Of a DNA stretch of 51,696 nucleotides, positions 24,802 to 34,321 are shown one piece after another. Location of the stretch: the NCBI GenBank assembly GCA_964430695.1, contig CAYSFO010000004.1:1-51696 (forward strand), in the 5' to 3' direction. Under the pieces are notes generated by a model that searched no databases, was not told the DNA's origin, and saw only the letters and a program-made list of their open reading frames with translations. How positions within the stretch are numbered: the stretch's first letter is position 1; the number at the start of each line of letters is the position of its first letter. The DNA comes from MGBC108787 sp964430695. GTDB taxonomy: Bacteria; Bacillota_I; Bacilli_A; RF39; UBA660. The position numbers and the translations under genes are program-made.

Positions 24802-24830
24802 ATGTTATCACAAAAATAAATAACTGTCAA
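24802..24830 (-). promoter_or_regulatory. Promoter of the LysR gene
   Basis: Minus-strand TTGACA (24825-24830) and TAACAT (24802-24807) are separated by 17 bp, with an AAAGGGGTG site before ATG 24775. Confidence 0.7.
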
Positions 24831-24862
24831 CATTATATATTTATATTTGAATAGCAACTTGT

Positions 24863-24901
24863 AAAAAAAATAGATATTTTACTTCAAATTATCTATTTTT
24901 A
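24863..24901 (-). terminator. Terminator of the VWA-MoxR-ankyrin operon
   Basis: The minus-strand arms AAAAATAGATA and TATCTATTTTT are separated by a short loop and followed by more T. It lies between the ankyrin stop and the LysR promoter. Confidence 0.6.
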
Positions 24902-24922
24902 ATGATTTGTAATTTTGCAGTT

Positions 24923-25657
24923 TTATTTTGCTAATTTTTTAACTGATGAATTTAAATCATTAAATTTTTTCTCAGCTTCATCAAGAAGTGCTATTACATC
25001 TTCCTCAGATGTTGACTGAATTGTTTCAGAAATTATAGAATCTTCTATATAATTTGTATTAAATGTAACATTACCAGATAAGTCTAGTATTGATTGATTT
25101 GCAATATTTCTATGGGTTAAATGTGATTGAGCATGAATCAAAACATCAAAACATTCTTGTTGTCCGTGTCGTTTTGCACTCATAAGAGCATTATCTCCAT
25201 CAAAACATTTTGCATTTACATCAGCACCTAATAAAACTAATAATTCTAACAATTCTTTATGTCCATGTCTTGCTGCTGCCATTGTTGATGTTGTTAAATA
25301 ATTATTTACTTGATCAATATTAGCTCCTGCTCTTAATAAAAGATAAGCAATTTCTAAAAATCCTTTTCGTGCACAAAGTAATAATGAAAAATCACCTTTT
25401 TTGTTATCTTTATATTCTATATCAGCACCATTCACTATCAATTCTATTACTTTATTTGTAAAATCATCGGTTACTTCAGAAGATTTTTTCTTACTAGAAA
25501 TTAGTTCAAAAAGTTCTTTACCTAGATTATTCTTGGTTTCATCATCAACTTCTTTTATTTTATCTTTGAATTCAGAAATACTTCTTTCATCTAATTTATA
25601 TTCTTCAAGTTTTTTTAATTTGGCATTTTCTAATAAAATTAAACTTGCATTATTCAT
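24923..25657 (-). CDS. Ankyrin-repeat protein of the MoxR-VWA operon
   Basis: The 244-residue soluble protein has a helical, charged N-terminal 70 residues. About four ankyrin repeats follow at about 75-185, with units such as GADIEYKDNKKGDFSLLLCA, GANIDQVNNYLTTSTMAAAR and GADVNAKCFDGDNALMSAKR. A helical acidic C-terminus ends it. There is no signal peptide. It overlaps the AAA gene by 4 nt (ATGA), so the two are made together. Ankyrin arrays bind proteins; here it is likely an adaptor for the ATPase-VWA pair. Confidence 0.86.
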   Translation of the reverse strand: MNNASLILLENAKLKKLEEYKLDERSISEFKDKIKEVDDETKNNLGKELFELISSKKKSSEVTDDFTNKVIELIVNGADIEYKDNKKGDFSLLLCARKGFLEIAYLLLRAGANIDQVNNYLTTSTMAAARHGHKELLELLVLLGADVNAKCFDGDNALMSAKRHGQQECFDVLIHAQSHLTHRNIANQSILDLSGNVTFNTNYIEDSIISETIQSTSEEDVIALLDEAEKKFNDLNSSVKKLAK

Positions 25658-27441
25658 TTCTTCAACACCTTACTTTGACCAGACATTATTCTTTTTGATA
25701 TTTCTAATGCTTTTTCTGGATTTTCACACTTTAACATAGAAAGATAATCAGGTTGATTTGGCTTATCAGATCTATATTCAAAATGATAAACCCCATTTTC
25801 TATAGTATCAAATGGAATTTCAGTATCATTAAATATTAATACATCAATAGACAATATATAATTATCAATATCTAATGCTTCATCAGTTACAGCTTTTACA
25901 GTTTTAGGCTGTGAAGCATAACATTCATTTATAAATTTAGTAAAATTATCAATATCTTGGATAAAAGTTGATGGAATAACTGGTGTACTAGATAATATTC
26001 TGAACTGAGGCTGATTATTTGCATCAAGATCATTAATTACAATAAGTTTTTGTTCACCATTTTCTTGTAATAAAATACCATTTTCATAAATTTTTATATC
26101 TAAATCACTAGCATTTTCTATTAGTTTTCCAATTATATAATTATGAGATAAATGTGGTCTACTTAATATAGCAACATCAGCCCAGTCATTATTCGATAAT
26201 TCAAAGATATTATGACCTCTTTTAATATGACTACTTTCATCTTCAAAATTGCTAATTACATTTGGCATATTTGTAGTAGAAACTAATTTACCATTTTCTA
26301 ATTTGATTTTTTCTATTTCATCACTAATTGCTTTCTTTCTATCTTGTTCCATTTGAGTAAATTTACTTTTATATGTTTCAATTAATTCTTGCATTTCTTG
26401 TGTCTTTTGAACTAATTTTTTACTTTCATCTACAAATACCTTTTCAGCAATTAATGAGTTTAAATTTATCTCTTCTTCATTTTCTTCAGTATTTACTTTC
26501 ATTGCTTTTACTAATGCAGCTAATTTTGATTCATCTTGACTTTTCATTCTATCTAATGATGATTCAAATGTTGTAATATCATCTGGAGATTTAAACATAT
26601 TTCTTATAATAATATTGTAAATAACACTTTGAGGTGCATTTGCTAATTTTATAATTCTATCTGCATCTTCTATTGCAATTAACATTTCAGAACATGATGG
26701 CAATCTATTATACATTTCCTTGTTTGCATAAGCTTTCTCATACATTAAAGAAACAAGATTTAACAATCCTTCATTTACAGGGTTTTCTTTTTCATCTATT
26801 AATAATCTATGTGCTACTTTATAGAATAAAGATGGTTTCATATAATCTAATCTAATGATTCTTATACGGCGTGATAGAGGACCTGATAATTCTTCTCTCA
26901 TATCATTTTTACATAATATAACTTGTAAATTACTTTTATATTCATCTTTTATCTCTAAATCACCATGTTGTGTCGAATTAATTTTACCTGATTGTAAAAA
27001 TTGAAGTAAGAAAGCATCAGTTTCCTCTCTTGCCTTATCATATTCATCAATAAATAATACTACTCTTTTCCCATCATTAACTTTTTTTATTGCTTCAATT
27101 AATTTACCTGGAATATTAACATTATCTGCATCACCACGAATTGCTGCACTAATATTAATATCTTCAAAAAGTTCAGTTTTTCCTGTTGTTGCATCACATT
27201 GATAATCAACTAATTCAACATTTTGAAAAAGTTCATTAGATAATTTTGTATATGTTTTGGCAAATTCAGTTTTACCTGCACCTGGAGGGCCTTCTAAACA
27301 AATTGCAAATATATCTTGTCCTGGATTAATACTCGAATTATTAAATAATGCTAAAGCATTGTAAGTATCATACAACAATTCATTTGTTGCATAATATCCC
27401 ATTGCTTTAATTTTACTTTTTACCTCATTAAATGAAATCAT
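25654..27441 (-). CDS. MoxR-like AAA+ ATPase
   Basis: The 595-residue protein has Walker A GPPGAGKT at 51-58, Walker B VVLFIDEYDK at about 127-136, a sensor-1-like Asn in CKND (179) and an arginine finger in SRRIRIIRL (190-198). After the AAA domain (to about 290) comes a helical/coiled-coil segment (about 335-385), then an unassigned C-terminal domain of about 200 residues. MoxR-type ATPases usually act as chaperones with a VWA partner, and such a partner is encoded directly upstream with a 4-nt overlap. The long C-terminal extension is unusual for MoxR proteins. Confidence 0.85.
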   Translation of the reverse strand: MISFNEVKSKIKAMGYYATNELLYDTYNALALFNNSSINPGQDIFAICLEGPPGAGKTEFAKTYTKLSNELFQNVELVDYQCDATTGKTELFEDINISAAIRGDADNVNIPGKLIEAIKKVNDGKRVVLFIDEYDKAREETDAFLLQFLQSGKINSTQHGDLEIKDEYKSNLQVILCKNDMREELSGPLSRRIRIIRLDYMKPSLFYKVAHRLLIDEKENPVNEGLLNLVSLMYEKAYANKEMYNRLPSCSEMLIAIEDADRIIKLANAPQSVIYNIIIRNMFKSPDDITTFESSLDRMKSQDESKLAALVKAMKVNTEENEEEINLNSLIAEKVFVDESKKLVQKTQEMQELIETYKSKFTQMEQDRKKAISDEIEKIKLENGKLVSTTNMPNVISNFEDESSHIKRGHNIFELSNNDWADVAILSRPHLSHNYIIGKLIENASDLDIKIYENGILLQENGEQKLIVINDLDANNQPQFRILSSTPVIPSTFIQDIDNFTKFINECYASQPKTVKAVTDEALDIDNYILSIDVLIFNDTEIPFDTIENGVYHFEYRSDKPNQPDYLSMLKCENPEKALEISKRIMSGQSKVLKK

Positions 27442-29539
27442 CTTTTCACTCTCACTTTCTTTTGTAAACTTTTTGGATTATCTGTATAACATAATGTTTC
27501 AAATCTTTTTTCGTTTACTTTTAACAGTCCTTGTTCTAAATCTCTTATATTTTGAACTTTATAAATAAATCCATTAAAGTCATCTATATCATAAGAATCG
27601 TATCTTAATTCAAAGCAAAACCAATATACATCAGCTGCTTGTGATAAATTAATAACTTCACTTCGTGGATCAAAATCAGAAAATACAACACATTTTTCTG
27701 CTTTCTTTTCTATTAAATAATTATCTATATTTCTTTCAATGTACTTAAATTTTACTCTAGGATCTTTTTTATAGCCATCTCTACCAGAACTTCCCCAACC
27801 ATTCCAATATCCTGCACTCTCTAATATATCAGCAAGTTCTAATACTGTTATATTTTTTTCAATACTTTCAATCTGAACATTTACTCTTTCATTAAAACCA
27901 ATTAGAACTTTAACCCCTTTTTTCAATAGTTCTATTGCAATAACTGCCAACATATTAGTATATGAACTCATACTACCTGACATATCAAAGTAAAAGGATA
28001 ATGGAACATTTTCATTTTTACCATTTGCATATTCATAACCATATTTATCTGTCAGAACTTTAGTTACTTGATGTGTTTGTAGATGTGTAATTACATCCTT
28101 GACTTCCCATTTATAAAACCCATTTGTTTTTTCTAATGAATTAGATCTAATATTTAAATCTGTATTATGTTTACAAAATCTCTGATTTAAAAACTTTGTA
28201 ATTAATGTTCTAATGATACTTTCAGGAACTTCTGTATAAGACTCAGTATCAATTGAATATCCAGCACCTCTATCTCTATCTTCAAAAGATGGAAGTTCAC
28301 CTAATTGATTTAAAAAGTTATTGGTTTGTTCTGATAATTCATATTTTTCTTCTTTTGAATCTTCTATTTCTTTCTTTTCGCAATTTATATGTTCTCTTTG
28401 TAATTTTTCCGCTTTTCTTTTTCTAATTTCTTCAATACTTTTCTTTAATTTTTCTAATAATTCTCTTTTTTGTTCATTTGTTAATTTAGAATTATTTGCT
28501 ATTTCATCACTTGTTTGTTCAATTTCTTCTTCACTAGGTATTTCAATTTTCTCTTGAATATCTTCTATCTCATCTGCAGAAAACGAAGAGTCATTTTTAC
28601 CAGTATCTTGTTCTTGAGAACTATTATTTAATTGTTTTTCTTCATCTTGTTGTGAAGACTCTTGATCTTGTTCAGAACTGCTACTTTGTGATTGATTTTG
28701 TTGTACTTGACTATCTCCTTGTTGAGATTGGCTATCGTTCATTTCTTGCTCTTCACTTTGTTGTGAATCACTTAATTGTTGAGATGATTTTTGACCTTGC
28801 TCAGAACTACTACTTTGTGATTGACTTGATTGTTCTTGATTATCAGTTTGTTGAGATTGACTATCGCTCATTTCTTGTTCTTCACTTTGTTGTGAATCAC
28901 TTAATTGTTGAGATGATTCTTGACCTTGCTCAGAACTACTACTTTGTGATTGATTTTGTTGTTCTTGATTATCAGTTTGTTGAGATTGACTATCGCTCAT
29001 TTCTTGNNNNNNNNNNNNNNNNNNNNNNNNNNNNNNNNNNNNNNNNNNNNNNNNNNNNNNNNNNNNNNNNNNNNNNNNNNNNNNNNNNNNNNNNNNNNNN
29101 NNNNNNGATTTTGTTGTTCTTGATTATCAGTTTGTTGAGATTGACTATCGCTCATTTCTTGCTCTTCACTTTGTTGAGTTTGACTCTCACTTATTCCTTG
29201 TTCTTCACTTTGTTGTGAATCACTTAATTGTTGAGATGATTCTTGACCTTGCTCAGAACTACTACTTTGTGATTGATTTTGTTGTTCTTGATTATCAGTT
29301 TGTTGAGATTGACTATCGCTCATTTCTTGTTCTTCACTTTGTTGTGAATCACTTGATTGTTGAGATGATTCTTGACCTTGCTCAGAACTACTACTTTGTG
29401 ATTGACTTGATTGTTCTTGATTATCACTTTGTTGAGTTTGACTATCACTCATTTCTTGCTCTTCTGCTAAATTATTTTGTAGTTCTTGTTGATTTTGATT
29501 TTTTCTTAATTCATCTTTTATAAATTTCCAAAATCGCAT
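27438..29539 (-). CDS. VWA-domain protein with Ser/Gln/Glu repeat region, interrupted by an assembly gap
   Basis: This is one gene read across 100 Ns (29007-29106); its two parts are in different frames only because the gap length is arbitrary. After a short N-terminus (MRFWKFIKDELRKNQNQQEL) there are many 43-residue Ser/Gln/Glu/Asp repeats, then a charged helical linker. The C-terminal region has a von Willebrand A domain with MIDAS motif FDMSGSMSS and a later Asp in VVFSDFDPRSE. VWA proteins of this kind are metal-dependent partners of MoxR ATPases. ATG 29539 lies 15 nt after the duplicated-domain gene. The true length is unknown. Repeat collapse at the gap is likely. Confidence 0.85.
28620..29470 (-). 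repeat. 129-bp tandem repeats encoding Ser/Gln-rich units
   Basis: The motif MSDSQSQQTDNQEQ recurs every 129 bp (43 codons), for example at 29000 and 28871. At least six units are visible on the two sides of the gap, with several variants. The low-complexity, repeated DNA explains the assembly break. Confidence 0.88.
29007..29106. other. Assembly gap (100 Ns)
   Basis: Exactly 100 Ns lie inside the VWA gene repeat region. That is the customary placeholder for a gap of unknown size. Confidence 0.97.
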
Positions 29540-29554
29540 ATAACACCTTTATAA

Positions 29555-30343
29555 CTATTTTTTCATCTTTAATGTAAAACGATCTACTGCATCTTTCATA
29601 TTTAATCCATAAACATCTTCAACAAATGCTTTATCTCTTCTGGAATAAGGATTATATGATGCTTCTTGTTTGAATTTACCATCATAAGAGAAAAGCCATG
29701 GATGATATTTTCCATTTTCAAATATTTTCAAATCTCCAAATTCATTTCCTTCAATACCAATAGCATCAATTCTATTTTGAGTTGGATAGAAAACTTCTTT
29801 TTGCCCTTTATCAGTATCAATTATTAATATAAACCCATAATGTTCTGTTCCCAATATTGCACCTGGATATAATGGATAATCTTGTTGTACAAGTTCATCC
29901 TTAAGAATAACACTTTCTTCTGGATTTCTTGCAATTTTCACACATAGTGGATTTTTAAGAACAGGTTCTCCCATAAACATATCATAATGTTCAACAATTG
30001 TATTAAATCTACTTCTGTATTCATCAGTAAACTCACCAAATATAGAATGTTCTAATTTACCTGATTTATTAAATCTCCATGAAGTTTTTTTACCTTCCTC
30101 AAATACTTTTAAAACTCCACCTTCAATACCAACAGCGTCAATTCTACATTGAGTTGGATATACCATCTCTTTTTGCTTTCCATTTATGTCAGTAATCAAT
30201 ACAAATCCATAATGATTACCACCAAACATTACACCTGGCACTAAAGGATTATTTTGTTTATTTACTTCATCTGCTAGTATCACATTCTCAGTATCACCAA
30301 GTCTAATACACACAGGATTTTCAATTTTAGCTTCAATATCCAT
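29555..30343 (-). CDS. Protein with two tandem copies of an unrecognised ~115-residue domain
   Basis: About 262 residues from ATG 30343, which sits 7 nt after GGGGAGG; an in-frame TTG at 30349 is an alternative. The domain occurs twice: NPVCIRLGDTENVILADEV, HYGFVLITDINGKQKE and YPTQCRIDAVGIEGG in the first; NPLCVKIARNPEESVILKDE, HYGFILIIDTDKGQKE and YPTQNRIDAIGIEGNE in the second. It appears mostly beta and soluble. As the first gene of the VWA-MoxR-ankyrin operon, divergent from the LRR genes, it is a likely partner or substrate of that system. Family unknown. Confidence 0.8.
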   Translation of the reverse strand: MDIEAKIENPVCIRLGDTENVILADEVNKQNNPLVPGVMFGGNHYGFVLITDINGKQKEMVYPTQCRIDAVGIEGGVLKVFEEGKKTSWRFNKSGKLEHSIFGEFTDEYRSRFNTIVEHYDMFMGEPVLKNPLCVKIARNPEESVILKDELVQQDYPLYPGAILGTEHYGFILIIDTDKGQKEVFYPTQNRIDAIGIEGNEFGDLKIFENGKYHPWLFSYDGKFKQEASYNPYSRRDKAFVEDVYGLNMKDAVDRFTLKMKK

Positions 30344-30369
30344 AAACAAACCTCCCCTGATGGCTAACT

Positions 30370-30398
30370 ATAATAACATAAAAGTTTTATTTTTACAA
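30370..30398 (-). promoter_or_regulatory. Promoter of the duplicated-domain/VWA/MoxR/ankyrin operon
   Basis: Minus-strand TTGTAA (30393-30398) and TATTAT (30370-30375) are separated by 17 bp. It is back to back with the LRR promoter 20 bp away, so the two transcripts could be co-regulated. Confidence 0.6.
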
Positions 30399-30417
30399 TA
30401 AAATATGCCCAATTTAA

Positions 30418-30445
30418 TTGATTTTTTTAGAAAAAGTGATATAAT
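30418..30445 (+). promoter_or_regulatory. Promoter of the LRR gene pair
   Basis: TTGATT (30418-30423) and TATAAT (30440-30445) are spaced by 16 bp, with an extended -10 (TGA before TATAAT). An AAGGGGGAT site precedes ATG 30475. Confidence 0.7.
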
Positions 30446-30474
30446 AACTAACTACAAAAAAAGGGGGATTTTTT

Positions 30475-33400
30475 ATGGGAGATACAAAACCAATTATTCC
30501 TAGTATGAAAATTGAAACTTCAATTCCTAATTATGCCTATATAAATCGTGAAGATTTAACTGATATTGTTCTTCCTGAAAGTATAAAATCAATCGGAGAA
30601 AGAGCTTTTGCAAAATGTAAAAATTTGAAAAGAATATCACTGCCAGAAAATTTAGAATATATTGGTGCTAGTGCTTTTTCAGAGTGTGAAAGCCTTGAAG
30701 AAATTATATTACCAAAAAATATAAAAAAATTAAATTACAGAACATTTGGAGATTGTAAAAGATTAAAAAGAATTATTATACCTGAAGGTGTTGAAGAACT
30801 TGATTGGGGTATTTTTGCTGGATGTGAGAACCTTGAAGAAATCATTCTTCCTGAATCACTTAAAAAAATTGATAAACAATTATTTTTAAATTGTAAAAGT
30901 CTTAAAAAAGTAACTTTACCGACAACTATTACTAAATTGCCTGATGAATTTTTCAAAGGTTGTATTAATCTTGATATTGTTTTTAATCCAAATATTGTAG
31001 AGCTGGGTAACAGAGTATTTGATGATTGTTTCAAATTATCTACTTTTCCTGAAAATGTAAAATTATTTGGAGAAAACTGTTTTAGAAATTGTAGAAATAT
31101 TTTATCAGCAAATTTAAATAAACATGTTGAATCTCTTCCAGATGGTCTATTTGATGGATGTACTAATCTAGTAAATATTTGCTCACAAAAAAAACTTAAT
31201 ATTGGAAAAAGATGTTTCAGAAATTGTAAAAGTTTAAGAGAAATCCCTTCCTTTGTAAACTGTTTTAACGAAAGAGCATTTGAAAATTGTACTGGTCTTT
31301 CAAGTATAGATATAATAGATAATGCAATCCCATTCGCTTGTTTTAGAGGTTGTAAAAATATTAGAGAAATATTGAATCAAGACAAAATTTTAGCACTTTC
31401 TAATTTTGCGTTTTCAGGATGTGAAAATTTAGAAAAAATAGATTTAGTTTACCCCTCTTTTGTTGGTGCTGAAGCATTTAGCAATTGTAAAAAACTTACT
31501 AAAGTTAGATTAAATATGGGTGTTGTTAAAATCGGAGCAAGAGCTTTTTATAATTGTGTAAGCTTAAAGGATATAAATTTGCCTGATACTATTGATAATA
31601 TTGGAAAAGAATCTTTTAGAAATTGTCATTCTATTACTTCTATAACAATACCTGCTAATCTTAAATCTTTTGGAGATGGTGCATTTTCTTATATGGATTC
31701 TCTTGAAAAAATAGAAGTATCTCCATACAATAAAACTTTTATTACTCCTGATAATAAAATTCTTATTCACCAAATGTATCAAAAAATAATGTTATATGCT
31801 AGTGGATGCAAAGATAAATCATATTCTTTAAAAGATTATAATTTGGAACTCGATATGTTTAATCATGCACTCGTTAGACCAATTACAGGAATTGGTAAAT
31901 ATGCTTTTGCAGGTGCAAAACATCTTGAAGAACTAAACTTGTGTTGTTGTACTACTGACATAGAACATACTGCATTTTATGATTGTCCAAGATTAAAAAC
32001 TTTAAAAATCCACCCTATTACATTTTATACAACTGGAGGTTTTAATTTAAGAACTGATGGTAGATATTATTTTGAAGAAGCTGGAAAAACAAAACCTCAA
32101 CTTCCATTTGAAATAATTGAATTTTGTGAAAGCCCAGATGGAGAAGATAATTTGATTTGGATAAATCAAAATGCTCTACCTAAATTTAATAATGTTACTA
32201 AAATAATTTTACCGAAAGTTGGTAGTTATTTTATAGGAAATAATGCTTTTGATGATTGCCAAAAACTTGAACAAATTGAAATACCAAATAATGTTACAAG
32301 TATTGGAAAATGTGCTTTTCCTACTTCCACAAAACTAATATTTGAAAATGGCTTACAACCCGAAGGATTAGTAGAATTGATACATAATGATCAATATATA
32401 GGAAATTATAAATTATATGTTTTAGAAGATGGAACATATTATATTGAACAAGGCGATAAAATTACTAAAATTACTAAACATCAGATTGATGAGATATGTT
32501 CTAAATCAGAATCCATAAGAGATAATCCTGTATTATTTTTAGATTTTATGAATGATTTAATAAATCATGATTTAGCAATCAAACAATTATTTAATGGTAT
32601 TTTAATGTCTACAATGAGTTTAGAAAATAGACAAATATTATTTAAGAATTTGAAGAAAAATGATACCTTTTTCTTAGAAGTTCTAAAAAATAGTCAATTA
32701 TTAGATAAAAAAGATCAAAATACAGAAAGTTTATTACAAGGAACACAGTTTTCAGTAGTAACTGATTATATAGAATTATTAAGAAAATATCATATTGATA
32801 CACCTGAACTACATAATAAATTTTTCATGGCTAATTTAGATATAAAAGATTTTGAACAATTAATAAACTTTGATTTAGAATTATTTAAGAAAATTGTAAT
32901 AGATGGAAGATTGCTAGAAAATGATACTATAACTCTTCTTTATGATAACGAAAAAGATGAGCTTTCAAGTTATTATTTAACATACCAAATATTACAAAAA
33001 AATACACTGCAAGATTTTATTAGACTTGCTAAAAAATATGATATTAAAGATAAGTATTTATTTAGTAAACCTTTTGTTGCTACATCTAAAAATTCTTTAA
33101 TGGAAGATATGATTAGAGTTTATGATGCAAATATTAAAAGATTACTAAAAGCAAGTCAAGCAACACAAACTAATATATCTGCAATACAAAACTTAAGCGA
33201 TTTATTAATATTAATGAAAATAACTGGTGCTTTAGAAAAAGATGCGATTACTAGACAAAAAGCAGCAACCTTTATTAGTGAAAAAATATTTGAAGAAAAA
33301 TTGCCAAATGGTAATTCTAACGAATTTAGAATTGTTGGTGATGATATTCATAGAATTTTCAACTTTCCTTATACTAGAGATGAATTTGATCAAGAATTTG

Positions 33401-34311
33401 CCACATTCTTTTTAGAAAATTATCAAGAATTAGTTGAAGAAGAAAGAAGAAAGTCTGGATTCATTCAAAGGGTATATTTAAATTTTAGACAAATATCAAA
33501 AACATGTACTTCAAATAAAGGTTCTCAAAGAAAATTGAAAGTAACCATGGATAAGTGCAAAAATTATCTATCAAATGTTAAATTTGATGGTGTTACTGAA
33601 GAAACGAAAGAACTTGCTGAACTAATTGGCGAATGGTATGACAACAATACTGCATGGCTAAATGCTCAACGAGTATATAATGAATCATTAACTGCTCCAA
33701 GAAATGTATTTACTAAAATTGAAGTTAATGATGAAGGTAAAATAATATATGATATGAATCCAGGGCATGATTTAAAAGAAGAAATAAATTCTAATTTTTC
33801 ATATCATTGGTTACCTAAACAGGATTATGATAACTTAATTCTGGGTAAATATTGTAATTGCTGTGCTCATGTTGATGGTGCTGGTCAAGGAATTATGAGA
33901 GCTAGTATGATTTTAGATAATTGTCAAAACCTTGTTATTAGAAATAACTTTGGTGAGATAATTGCAAAATCAACTATATATGTTAATAAAAAACAAGGTT
34001 ATGCTGTATTTAACAATGTAGAAAGTTCATTAAATTATAGGAATGAAGAAAGTAAGGAAAAAATTTATAATGCCTTTTTACGAGGAAGCAAAGCATTTAT
34101 TAAAACATACAACAAAAATAACCCTGAATCTCCAATTACAAACATATCTATTGGTGCTAATAGAAATACAATATTAGATTTCTTAACTGATGAAAATAAT
34201 CACCCTGAAATTCCAATTCAAGAATCACTTAAATTTGGTGAATACTCTCTTAATGGCTCAGGTTATGCTGGTGATTGGGGTGCTAAACAAAGATTAGTTT
34301 TAAAAAGATAA
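30475..34311 (+). CDS. Large LRR (BspA/LRR_5-type) protein with conserved Cys/His C-terminal domain, copy 1
   Basis: The 1278-residue protein has about 18 leucine-rich units of the BspA type in residues about 20-400 (for example SIGERAFAKCKNLKRISLPE), plus more near 440-640. A long helical region follows (about 650-960). The C-terminal 300 residues are shared with the downstream paralogue and include GSQRKLKVTMDKCKNYL, APRNVFTKIE and the very conserved SYHWLPKQDYDNLILGKYC then CCAH, followed by GIMRASMILDNCQNLVIRN. No signal peptide, membrane span or sorting signal is visible, although most BspA-type LRR proteins are secreted, so it is predicted cytoplasmic. The C-terminal domain resembles nothing I can name; a GNAT-like fold is a weak possibility. 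Confidence 0.82.
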   Translation: MGDTKPIIPSMKIETSIPNYAYINREDLTDIVLPESIKSIGERAFAKCKNLKRISLPENLEYIGASAFSECESLEEIILPKNIKKLNYRTFGDCKRLKRIIIPEGVEELDWGIFAGCENLEEIILPESLKKIDKQLFLNCKSLKKVTLPTTITKLPDEFFKGCINLDIVFNPNIVELGNRVFDDCFKLSTFPENVKLFGENCFRNCRNILSANLNKHVESLPDGLFDGCTNLVNICSQKKLNIGKRCFRNCKSLREIPSFVNCFNERAFENCTGLSSIDIIDNAIPFACFRGCKNIREILNQDKILALSNFAFSGCENLEKIDLVYPSFVGAEAFSNCKKLTKVRLNMGVVKIGARAFYNCVSLKDINLPDTIDNIGKESFRNCHSITSITIPANLKSFGDGAFSYMDSLEKIEVSPYNKTFITPDNKILIHQMYQKIMLYASGCKDKSYSLKDYNLELDMFNHALVRPITGIGKYAFAGAKHLEELNLCCCTTDIEHTAFYDCPRLKTLKIHPITFYTTGGFNLRTDGRYYFEEAGKTKPQLPFEIIEFCESPDGEDNLIWINQNALPKFNNVTKIILPKVGSYFIGNNAFDDCQKLEQIEIPNNVTSIGKCAFPTSTKLIFENGLQPEGLVELIHNDQYIGNYKLYVLEDGTYYIEQGDKITKITKHQIDEICSKSESIRDNPVLFLDFMNDLINHDLAIKQLFNGILMSTMSLENRQILFKNLKKNDTFFLEVLKNSQLLDKKDQNTESLLQGTQFSVVTDYIELLRKYHIDTPELHNKFFMANLDIKDFEQLINFDLELFKKIVIDGRLLENDTITLLYDNEKDELSSYYLTYQILQKNTLQDFIRLAKKYDIKDKYLFSKPFVATSKNSLMEDMIRVYDANIKRLLKASQATQTNISAIQNLSDLLILMKITGALEKDAITRQKAATFISEKIFEEKLPNGNSNEFRIVGDDIHRIFNFPYTRDEFDQEFATFFLENYQELVEEERRKSGFIQRVYLNFRQISKTCTSNKGSQRKLKVTMDKCKNYLSNVKFDGVTEETKELAELIGEWYDNNTAWLNAQRVYNESLTAPRNVFTKIEVNDEGKIIYDMNPGHDLKEEINSNFSYHWLPKQDYDNLILGKYCNCCAHVDGAGQGIMRASMILDNCQNLVIRNNFGEIIAKSTIYVNKKQGYAVFNNVESSLNYRNEESKEKIYNAFLRGSKAFIKTYNKNNPESPITNISIGANRNTILDFLTDENNHPEIPIQESLKFGEYSLNGSGYAGDWGAKQRLVLKR

Positions 34312-34321
34312 GGGGTGCAAA

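Noticed and set aside
28620..29470. CRISPR-like array
   Set aside because: The 129-bp units are contiguous, coding and multiples of three, without unique spacers.
28652..29523. Plus-strand ORFs opposite the VWA repeat region
   Set aside because: They are the antisense of the Ser/Gln codons, made of hydrophobic repeats, and run across the gap; the minus-strand frame has the domains and the start.
25654..29539. Mg-chelatase/cobaltochelatase or gas-vesicle AAA-VWA pair
   Set aside because: No chelatase large subunit, tetrapyrrole gene or gas-vesicle gene is nearby; the ATPase has a long extra C-terminus and the VWA protein a repeat linker.
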